From assembly GCA_035291545.1 (NCBI GenBank), contig DATDRW010000088.1, positions 1 through 12,457 on the forward strand: a stretch of 12,457 nt of DNA, read 5' to 3'. Below are positions 1-5,180 of this stretch, piece after piece. The notes under the pieces were generated by a model. That model did not search any database. It was not told the DNA's origin and saw only the letters and a program-made list of their open reading frames with translations. Both the position numbers and the translations under genes were made by a program. How positions within the stretch are numbered: position 1 is the first letter of the stretch; the number at the start of each line of letters is the position of its first letter. This DNA comes from UBA11373 sp035291545. Its GTDB lineage: Bacteria; Actinomycetota; Acidimicrobiia; Spongiisociales; UBA11373.

Positions 1-14
1 GCACCCGCCCGACA

Positions 15-425
15 CTACCGGGTCGGCCCGACGGACCGGGGGCGGGGCGGGACCATGATGCAGGCGTCGACCACGGCGTCGAATCCTTGCTCGGCAACGT
101 ACCGACGAACCTCGTCGTCGGCCGCTCCCGGCTGGATCCACACGGTGCGGAGGCCGAGGCGGGCACACTCGGCGAGCACGCCGAGGGTGCGGGCGGGTGG
201 CACCACGATGTTGACGATGGTCGGTCGCTCGGGGAGGTCGGCGAGGGCGCGCCAGCATCGATCACCCTCTACGGTGTCGCGATACGGGTTGACCGCACGC
301 ACCGCGATCCCCTTGTCGCGGAGGTCGCGGTAGATGATGTTTCCGTACTTCACCGGGTGGTCGGTGGCCCCGACCACGGCGACGATTGTCTCCGGCCGGT
401 CGAGGAGGCCGACGATGTCTTTCAC
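15..425 (-). CDS. CoA-binding domain protein (CoA_binding_2 / YccU-like)
   Basis: This is a 136-residue protein with a Rossmann-like CoA-binding fold that fills the whole chain. Visible family features are VVGATDHPVKYGN (17-29, the nucleotide-binding loop with the usual P-x-KYG), the strand and turn AVRAVNPY (41-48), VWIQPGAAD (95-103) and VVDACIMV (118-125, the conserved D-x-C). The length is normal for stand-alone members; they bind CoA or acyl-CoA in the cytoplasm, and their physiological role is not established. I chose the GTG at 425 because homology begins right after it and an AGGA core (inside GGAAGGAAT on the minus strand, about 432-439) lies 7 nt upstream. The frame stays open further upstream to 605, but that extension overlaps the divergent lipoprotein gene and has no family similarity. 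The fold is secure; the function is not. Confidence 0.88.
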   Translation of the reverse strand: MKDIVGLLDRPETIVAVVGATDHPVKYGNIIYRDLRDKGIAVRAVNPYRDTVEGDRCWRALADLPERPTIVNIVVPPARTLGVLAECARLGLRTVWIQPGAADDEVRRYVAEQGFDAVVDACIMVPPRPRSVGPTR

Positions 426-483
426 GGGCGATTCCTTCCGGGTGCGCTCGCCGAGCCGACTTCGCTTCGGACCGGGCCGTCGA

Positions 484-489
484 TACCGT
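484..489 (+). promoter_or_regulatory. Putative leaderless -10 box (TACCGT) of the hmuTUV-like operon
   Basis: TACCGT matches the actinobacterial TANNNT -10 pattern. Exactly 6 nt separate it from the ATG at 496, which places the expected transcription start on the A of the start codon. No Shine-Dalgarno sequence precedes this ATG, which fits a leaderless message. There is no convincing -35 (TTCGCT at 461-466 is a poor match), and I see no Fur- or IdeR/DtxR-like operator in the 70-bp gap. This is inference from position and motif only. Confidence 0.5.
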
Positions 490-490
490 A
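485..490 (-). promoter_or_regulatory. Possible -10 box (TACGGT) for the CoA-binding gene
   Basis: Read on the minus strand, these bases give TACGGT, a TANNNT match offset by one base from the plus-strand -10 box. If used, it would give a leader of about 50 nt carrying the good Shine-Dalgarno site of the CoA-binding gene, and the two divergent promoters would share the same melted DNA. The -35 position is unconvincing, so this is a weak call. Confidence 0.25.
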
Positions 491-495
491 CCGGC

Positions 496-1437
496 ATGCG
501 GTTTTCTACCGGGGCGATTGCCCTCCTGGTGGTGACGGCCGGTGCCTGCGGCGGCGCGACCACCCCGTCGAGCCCATCCGTCACCACCCCGGGACTCCCC
601 ACCACCTACACCGGCCCCGACGGTGTGACCACCGAGATCACCGACGTTTCCCGGATCGTGACCCTCAGCGGCGACTTCTCCGAGATCGTGTGGGACCTCG
701 GCCTCGGCGACAACCTGGTGGGCGTGGACCTCAGCTCGGTGTACCCGAAGGAGGAGATGCGGCTCAAGCCGAAGGTCGGCGTCGAGTTCCACCTGCTCGC
801 CGAGCCGATCCTCGCGCTGCAGCCCACGTTGGTGATTGGTGACGCCGATGCCTCTCCGGCCGCGGTCATCGAGCAGGTGCGCGGGGCCGGGGTGCCGGTG
901 GTGGTGTTCCCCCGCTTCGAGGGGCTGACCGGCCCCGGCCTCAAGATCCGTGCCGTCGCCGCGGTGCTCGGCCTCGACGAGGCCGGGGGCGTGCTCGCCT
1001 CGGGGGTCGAGGAGGAGATCGCCGCCGCCGTCGCCCTCGCCGCCACCACCACCGGGCGGCCCCGGGTGGCAGTGGTGTATGTGGCGACCGAGGACACGAT
1101 CCTGCTTCTTGCCGGGAACACGGTGTTCGCCGGCGTCCTCGACTCGCTCGGGGCCGTCGACGTCGGTCCGGGGGCCGGGGCCGATGGCTTCGTGCCCTTC
1201 ACGCCGGAGGCGATCGTCGCCTCCGCGCCGGAGGTGATCATCACCGCCGAGCGTGGGTTCGAGGGCCTGGGCGGATTGGAGGGCTTTCTGGCGCTCCCCG
1301 GCATCGCCCAGACGCCGGCAGGCCGGGATGGCAAGGTGCTCGTCTACGAGGACCTCTACCTGCTCGGTCTCGGTCCCCGTACCGGGATGCTCGCCGCCGA
1401 CCTCGTGCGCGACCTGCATCCGGAGCTCGGGGAGTGA
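496..1437 (+). CDS. Periplasmic-binding lipoprotein of a HmuT-like (heme/iron-type) ABC importer
   Basis: This is a 313-residue extracytoplasmic substrate-binding lipoprotein. Residues 2-17 are hydrophobic and end at a lipobox-like A15-G16-A17-C18, so Cys18 should carry the lipid. A Thr/Pro-rich linker (about 21-37) follows. The class III binding-protein fold starts at RIVTLSGDFSEIVWDLG (53-69), includes LAEPILALQPTLVIGD (101-116), and ends with ALPGIAQTPAGRDGKV (266-281) and LLGLGPRTG (289-297), all typical of the HmuT branch. The start is the ATG next to the signal peptide; the open frame upstream to 334 is antisense to the CoA-binding gene. It heads the operon, and its stop overlaps the permease start (GTGA). 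The odd point is that Yersinia HmuT Tyr70 aligns to Val96, Arg72 to Phe98, and the His167 region lacks His, so heme as the ligand is uncertain. Siderophore or cobalamin are alternatives. Confidence 0.85.
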   Translation: MRFSTGAIALLVVTAGACGGATTPSSPSVTTPGLPTTYTGPDGVTTEITDVSRIVTLSGDFSEIVWDLGLGDNLVGVDLSSVYPKEEMRLKPKVGVEFHLLAEPILALQPTLVIGDADASPAAVIEQVRGAGVPVVVFPRFEGLTGPGLKIRAVAAVLGLDEAGGVLASGVEEEIAAAVALAATTTGRPRVAVVYVATEDTILLLAGNTVFAGVLDSLGAVDVGPGAGADGFVPFTPEAIVASAPEVIITAERGFEGLGGLEGFLALPGIAQTPAGRDGKVLVYEDLYLLGLGPRTGMLAADLVRDLHPELGE

Positions 1438-2471
1438 GCCGACGGGTTCGCCCATCCATGCTGGTGGCCGGACTCGGGGTCGTCGTGGTGGCGGCTGCGG
1501 TGGTGGCGCTCGGCTCCGGAGCGGTGCGCATCGCTCCGTCCGAGGTGGTGGCGATCCTGCTGCGCCACGCCGGCCTTGGCGACGGGGGGGATGTCGGGGT
1601 GACCGAGGACGCCGTACTCTGGTCGATCCGGCTGCCCCGAGTGCTGTTGGCGATCGGGGTCGGGGCCGGTCTGGCGGTGGCAGGAGCGGCGCTGCAGGGG
1701 ATCTTTCGCAACCCGCTGGCCGACCCCCAGCTGATCGGCATCTCCAGTGGGGCGGCGGCCGGCTCGGCCCTCGGGGTGCTGGCGCTGGAGTCGGTGATCG
1801 GCGGCGTGGCGGGAACCATCGGCGCCTTCTGCGGCGGGCTCGTCGCCGGGCTCGCGGTATACGGCCTGGCCAGGCACCGGGGACGCACCGAGGTGGTCAC
1901 CCTGGTGCTGGCCGGGATCGCCGTGGCCGCCGTCGGGGGAGCGTTGGCAGGGTTCCTCAGCGTGATCGCCGACGATCCCCGGCTGGGGTCGCCGCTCTTC
2001 TACTCGCTGGGCGATCTCGGCGTCGCCACATGGCGGCTGGTGGGCCTCACCCTGCCCTTCGTCGCCGTCGGGGTGCTGGTTCTTCCCCGGTACGCCCGGC
2101 GACTCGACCTGATCCTCCTCGGCGAGCGGGAGGCCGCTCACCTCGGCGTCGACGTCGAGCGGCTCCGCATGGAGGTGCTGATCCTCGTCACGATCACGGT
2201 GGGGGCGACCGTCGCCGCCGCCGGAGTGATCGGGTTCGTGGGACTGCTCGTGCCCCATGGTGTCCGGTTGGTGGTGGGTCCGGGGCATCGCACGGTGCTG
2301 GTGGCGAGCGCCCTCGGCGGCGCGGTGCTCGTCCTCGCCGCGGACACCGTGGCCCGCACCGTGGCGCTGCCACTCGAGGTTCCCGTCGGGCTGCTCACGG
2401 CACTCGCCGGCGGCCCGCTGTTTGTATGGCTGCTGCGGCGGACGCGGCGCGAACACGGAGGCTGGGGATGA
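1434..2471 (+). CDS. FecCD-family ABC transporter permease (HmuU-like)
   Basis: This 345-residue inner-membrane permease would work as a homodimer to pass the substrate delivered by the upstream lipoprotein. It is hydrophobic throughout, with about ten predicted helices and the usual family length (about 330-350). Family signatures are RLPRVLLAIGVGAGL (66-80), LQGIFRNPLADPQLIGISSG (87-106), the SLGDLGVATW segment (191-200), and the cytoplasmic coupling region GVIGFVGLLVPHGVRLVVG (264-282), which docks on the ATPase. I prefer the GTG at 1434, which forms a GTGA overlap with the lipoprotein stop, over Met9; the N-terminal RRVRP then fits the positive-inside rule. The 3' end overlaps the ATPase gene by 4 nt (ATGA), indicating translational coupling. 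FecCD permeases serve heme, siderophores and cobalamin alike, so the permease alone does not fix the substrate. Confidence 0.93.
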   Translation: MSRRVRPSMLVAGLGVVVVAAAVVALGSGAVRIAPSEVVAILLRHAGLGDGGDVGVTEDAVLWSIRLPRVLLAIGVGAGLAVAGAALQGIFRNPLADPQLIGISSGAAAGSALGVLALESVIGGVAGTIGAFCGGLVAGLAVYGLARHRGRTEVVTLVLAGIAVAAVGGALAGFLSVIADDPRLGSPLFYSLGDLGVATWRLVGLTLPFVAVGVLVLPRYARRLDLILLGEREAAHLGVDVERLRMEVLILVTITVGATVAAAGVIGFVGLLVPHGVRLVVGPGHRTVLVASALGGAVLVLAADTVARTVALPLEVPVGLLTALAGGPLFVWLLRRTRREHGGWG

Positions 2472-3229
2472 GCCGGGGCGTGGTGGGGCGCGGGCTCGCC
2501 TTCGCCGTCGACGGCCGCACCCTGGTGACCGGGGTCGACCTGGAGGCGGTTCCGGGGGAGATCCTCGCCATCCTCGGGCCCAACGGTGCGGGAAAGACAA
2601 CGCTGCTCCGCCTGCTCTCCGGCGAGTGGGCACCGACGATGGGCTCGGTCGAACTCCTCGGCCGACCGCTCGCCGCGCTGTCGTCCCTCGAGCTGGCGCG
2701 GGTGCGCGCCGTGCTCCCGCAGCAGACCGTGCTGACGTTCGCCTTCCGTTGCCTCGACGTCGTCCTCATGGGCAGGTACGCCGCCCTCACCGGGGACGAC
2801 GACGCGGTGGCGCGTCGGGCCATGGACACCACCGATTCGGCCCAGCTCGTCGATCGCACCTACCCGACGCTGAGCGGGGGTGAACAGACACGGGTCAGCC
2901 TTGCCCGGGTGCTCGCCCAAGAGACGCCGGTGCTGTTCCTCGACGAGCCCACCGCCAACCTCGACCTGCGCCATCAGGAGTTGGTGATGCGGACGCTGCG
3001 CGGCCTCGCCGACGCCGGAGCCGTCGTCGTCGCCGTGCTCCACGATCTGAACGTGGCCGCCCGCTTCGCCGATCGGGTGGCACTCCTGAACGAGGGTCGC
3101 CTGCACGCGGTCGGCACGACCGCGGAGGTGCTCACCGGACCGACGATCGAGGCCGTCTACCGGCAGACGGTGGAGGTGGTGGCTCACCCCGTGCTCGGGT
3201 CCCCACTCATCCTTCCGTACGATCGCTGA
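2468..3229 (+). CDS. ABC transporter ATP-binding protein (HmuV-like)
   Basis: This is a 253-residue cytoplasmic ATPase that powers the FecCD permease. All motifs are intact: Walker A GPNGAGKTT (37-45), Q-loop at LPQQ (83-86), signature LSGGEQ (135-140), Walker B VLFLDEP (155-161) with catalytic Glu160, D-loop NLDL (164-167) and switch His192 in VLHDLN. The C-terminal HPVLGSPLILP (240-250) is the short tail typical of the HmuV/FecE branch. The ATG at 2468 overlaps the permease stop (ATGA), with GGAGG at 2457-2461 six bases before it. It is the last gene of the operon. Its final codons overlap tail-to-tail by 23 nt with the small membrane-protein gene on the other strand, and no terminator separates them. 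The ATPase identity is certain; the substrate is as uncertain as for the lipoprotein. Confidence 0.94.
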   Translation: MSRGVVGRGLAFAVDGRTLVTGVDLEAVPGEILAILGPNGAGKTTLLRLLSGEWAPTMGSVELLGRPLAALSSLELARVRAVLPQQTVLTFAFRCLDVVLMGRYAALTGDDDAVARRAMDTTDSAQLVDRTYPTLSGGEQTRVSLARVLAQETPVLFLDEPTANLDLRHQELVMRTLRGLADAGAVVVAVLHDLNVAARFADRVALLNEGRLHAVGTTAEVLTGPTIEAVYRQTVEVVAHPVLGSPLILPYDR

Positions 3230-3533
3230 CCGGGAGTGGGGGGTTTCCGAGGGCGGCGAGCAGCACGCCGACCGAGGCGCCGGCGAGCGTCCACAATGCC
3301 GGGACCGGCCGGGCTGCGGCGGTGAACAGCGCCGGGTCGGGGACGCCGAGTCGCGCGGAGAGCCCGGCGGCGAGCAGGCCGCCGAGTAATGCGGCGCGCA
3401 GCGTCGTACCCGACGGGGTGGGGCGGAACCGGGCGGCGAGCATGCCGGGTACCGCGCACAGCGCGGCGACCACGGCGAGCCACACGAGTGTGCCGACGAG
3501 GAGCCCCACGACCTCACGGAGGAGGAGCGTCAT
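3207..3533 (-). CDS. Small three-helix membrane protein, unknown function
   Basis: This 108-residue hydrophobic protein is not one I recognise as a named family. It has three likely membrane segments: about 8-34 (VVGLLVGTLV onward, with Cys26 and a Pro-Gly), about 47-63 (Ala/Leu/Gly-rich) and about 67-97 (with a central Pro-Val-Pro). Arginine-bearing segments lie between helices and the tail is short and charged (SDRTEG). I accept it because its ATG at 3531-3533 forms an ATGA overlap with the stop of the HhH-GPD gene, the same arrangement as every other junction here, and because the hydrophobic pattern would be unlikely in a random GC-rich frame. Translation is probably coupled, since only a weak AAGAAG-like site precedes it. 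The frame is open much further upstream (to 4280), but that part is a shadow of the HhH-GPD gene. The 3' end overlaps the ATPase gene by 23 nt. Confidence 0.7.
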   Translation of the reverse strand: MTLLLREVVGLLVGTLVWLAVVAALCAVPGMLAARFRPTPSGTTLRAALLGGLLAAGLSARLGVPDPALFTAAARPVPALWTLAGASVGVLLAALGNPPLPVSDRTEG

Positions 3534-4096
3534 CCGCGGCCGGTCTTCTTCGCCGCCTTTATCGCCCGCTTCTGCTCGCGCAGCACGGTGACCTTGTCGA
3601 AGCTGTCGACGTCGGCGATCGACGGCCAGTCGGCCGCCACCTCCTCCCAACCGGGAGGGCCGGCCCCGAGGCGCTTTCCCACCACCCCGACGAAGATTCG
3701 TGCCTTCGCCTTGCCGAACCCGGGAAGCGCCTCCAGCCGGCGGAGCAACTCGGCGCCGTCGGCGGAACCGGTCCAGATGCGCGAGGCGTCGGCGTCGTAC
3801 TCCTCCACGATGTGGGTGCAGAGGTCGCGGCAGCGCCGCCCCATCGACGAGGGGAAACGATGCAGCGCCGGAGGCCCGGAGAAGACCGCGTCCAGCGTGG
3901 CGTCGTCGAGCCCGGCGACCGCGGCGGTGTCGAGTCGTCCCCCGAGCCGCTCCCGCAACAGGTGAGGGGCGAGAAAGGCGCGCTCCATGGGGAACTGCTG
4001 GTCGAGCAGCATCCCGATGAGCAGGGCCGTCGGATCGACGGCGAGCAGCCGGTTGGCCTCGGCGTTCTCGGTGAAGGGAAGCGAGCCCGGGGTCAT
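3530..4096 (-). CDS. HhH-GPD-type base-excision DNA repair family protein
   Basis: This 188-residue cytoplasmic protein is related to endonuclease III/AlkA-type glycosylases. It resembles the small actinobacterial HhH-GPD group (TIGR03252, named from memory). Family features are LLIGMLLDQQFPMERAF (25-41), the helix-hairpin-helix LPGFGKAKA (124-132) and a candidate catalytic Asp in VDSF (Asp164). The tail is Lys/Arg-rich (REQKRAIKAAKK, 173-184) and suits DNA contact. Against E. coli Nth LPGVGRKTA, the catalytic Lys120 position is Ala130, flanked by Lys129 and Lys131. The Asp also lies about 16-18 residues further from the hairpin than in Nth, so bifunctional lyase activity is not expected. The substrate base is unknown. 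The ATG at 4096 has no Shine-Dalgarno but has TAGCGT 8 nt upstream. Downstream it is coupled to the small membrane protein by an ATGA overlap. Confidence 0.85.
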   Translation of the reverse strand: MTPGSLPFTENAEANRLLAVDPTALLIGMLLDQQFPMERAFLAPHLLRERLGGRLDTAAVAGLDDATLDAVFSGPPALHRFPSSMGRRCRDLCTHIVEEYDADASRIWTGSADGAELLRRLEALPGFGKAKARIFVGVVGKRLGAGPPGWEEVAADWPSIADVDSFDKVTVLREQKRAIKAAKKTGRG

Positions 4097-4104
4097 CGGC
4101 GGTC

Positions 4105-4110
4105 ACGCTA
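4105..4110 (-). promoter_or_regulatory. Putative leaderless -10 box (TAGCGT) of the HhH-GPD gene
   Basis: On the minus strand these bases read TAGCGT, a TANNNT match, followed by exactly 8 nt (GACCGCCG) and the ATG at 4096. No Shine-Dalgarno sequence is present. The arrangement mirrors the divergent deacetylase promoter, where TACCAT also stands 8 nt before its ATG. A -35 element is not evident. Confidence 0.45.
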
Positions 4111-4146
4111 GCGGCTCTCAATCCCGGGGCACCCCCGGCACCCCGA

Positions 4147-4152
4147 TACCAT
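4147..4152 (+). promoter_or_regulatory. Putative leaderless -10 box (TACCAT) of the deacetylase operon
   Basis: TACCAT matches TANNNT and stands 8 nt before the ATG at 4161. It sits in the same local context, CGATACC[GA]T, as the -10 proposed for the hmuT-like gene at 484-489. There is no Shine-Dalgarno sequence in the C-rich stretch between it and the start codon. The whole divergent gap is only 64 bp. Confidence 0.5.
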
Positions 4153-4160
4153 CGCCGCCC

Positions 4161-5180
4161 ATGAGCCTCAAGCGCGGGCTGCTCGGGGTGGGTCGGCGCA
4201 CCGGGGCGTGGCGTCTGCCGGCGGCGTGGTACGGCCCGCGACGGCTCACCGTCCTGGCCTATCACCGCATCGCCGATCACGCTTCCCCGGGTTTCGTCGG
4301 GTATGCCGGGAACGCCAGCGCCACCCCATCAGAGTTCGCCGCGCACATCGCATGGGTGGTGGAGCGGTTCACTCCGGTCGCGCTCGCCGATCTCGCCGCA
4401 GCGGCGGCCGGCGGCGCTCGATTGCCCGAGCGGCCGGTGCTGGTCACGTTCGACGACGGATACCGCGACAACCTCACCACGGCTTTGCCGGTGCTCGAGC
4501 GGCACGCCGTGCCGGCGACGGTGTTCCTCGCCACCGACCACATCGGCAGCGACATCCCGTTCTGGTGGGACCGCGTCGCATGGTGCCTGACCACGGCCCC
4601 GTCGCAACGAGTTCGGCTTCCCGTCCTCGGCGAGGTGGATCTCTCCGGCGACCGTCGTGCCGTCACCCGGAGGTGGGTGCGTCGGGCCAAACAACTCCCC
4701 GATGCGGCGATGCGGGCGGCGGTCGATGCCCTTCCGGTTGCCGTCGGCGTATCGATCCCCGCGGGGGCGTTCCGGGGTATCACCCTGACCTGGGACGACG
4801 TGGCCGCCATGACCACCCGGGGGGTGTCGTTCGGTGCGCACACGTGCAGTCACCCGATCCTCACGCGCGTCGATCCGGCGACCGCCGCCGCCGAAATCAC
4901 CGGGTCGGCACGCAAAGTGGCCGAGGTGACGGGGGTGCCTCCGGCTGGGTTTGCCTACCCGAACGGGCAGCGTTCCGACGTGAACGATGCGGTCGAGGCG
5001 GCGGTTGCGGATGTCGGAATCCCCCTCGCCTTCACCCTCGCCCCCGGACCGGCCCGGTGGGGGGAGGTGGTGCGGAGACCACGGCGGATTCGCCGGGTCT
5101 CCGTGCACCACGGCGACGGCCTGGACCGCTTCGTTGCCAAGGTGTCGGGGGTGCCCCGGCTGCTGCGGGTGCTGCGATGA
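4161..5180 (+). CDS. NodB-type polysaccharide deacetylase (carbohydrate esterase 4)
   Basis: This 339-residue protein carries a NodB homology domain, which removes acetyl groups from N- or O-acetylated sugars using a bound metal. Motif 1 is LVTFDDGYRDN (94-104, with Asp98 and Asp99), motif 2 is GAHTCSHPIL (225-234, metal-ligand His227 and His231), and motif 3 is FAYPNGQ (264-270). An N-terminal LAYHRI (32-37) is typical of deacetylases in exopolysaccharide loci. About 70 residues are inserted between motifs 1 and 2 (FWWDRVAWCL onward, 134-205), also seen in that group. I see no signal peptide, only a weakly hydrophobic N-terminus (MSLKRGLLGVG), so the location is unclear. The ATG at 4161 is the first start after the putative -10. 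The stop overlaps the phosphotransferase start (ATGA). Its place opposite a glycan operon suggests it trims that glycan, which is inference. Confidence 0.9.
   Translation: MSLKRGLLGVGRRTGAWRLPAAWYGPRRLTVLAYHRIADHASPGFVGYAGNASATPSEFAAHIAWVVERFTPVALADLAAAAAGGARLPERPVLVTFDDGYRDNLTTALPVLERHAVPATVFLATDHIGSDIPFWWDRVAWCLTTAPSQRVRLPVLGEVDLSGDRRAVTRRWVRRAKQLPDAAMRAAVDALPVAVGVSIPAGAFRGITLTWDDVAAMTTRGVSFGAHTCSHPILTRVDPATAAAEITGSARKVAEVTGVPPAGFAYPNGQRSDVNDAVEAAVADVGIPLAFTLAPGPARWGEVVRRPRRIRRVSVHHGDGLDRFVAKVSGVPRLLRVLR

Noticed and set aside
426..495. Fur or IdeR/DtxR operator controlling the importer
   Set aside because: No AT-rich Fur-like or TTAGGTTAGGCTAACCTAA-like palindrome is visible in the gap. 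Iron control cannot be excluded but is not supported by the sequence.
262..1455. Long minus-strand open frame (397 codons) antisense to the hmuT-like lipoprotein gene
   Set aside because: The translation is low-complexity, rich in His/Gly/Arg/Glu, with no recognisable domain. The opposite strand has a convincing lipoprotein. This is the usual shadow frame of GC-rich DNA.
1356..2633. Minus-strand open frame of 425 codons antisense to the permease
   Set aside because: Same shadow-frame signature (Pro/Arg/His/Gln-rich), while the plus strand is an unmistakable FecCD permease.
1253..3229. A single 658-codon plus-strand frame that could be read as a fusion ending in the ATPase
   Set aside because: Only the part from 2468 on looks like a protein; the first 405 codons are Arg/Gly-rich and lie in another frame over the permease gene. 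The ATGA overlap and GGAGG site mark the true start at 2468.
496..3229. Naming the operon hmuTUV outright
   Set aside because: The permease and ATPase fit, but the binding protein seems to lack the characterised heme ligands, so I left gene symbols empty and kept heme as one of several possible substrates.
3230..3270. Intrinsic terminator after the ATPase gene
   Set aside because: There is a G-run but no stem-loop followed by a T-tract, and the region is coding on the other strand.
3207..4280. A 357-codon minus-strand frame that could be one long protein
   Set aside because: Only the last 108 codons are hydrophobic and protein-like. The rest shadows the HhH-GPD gene and crosses its promoter and the deacetylase start.
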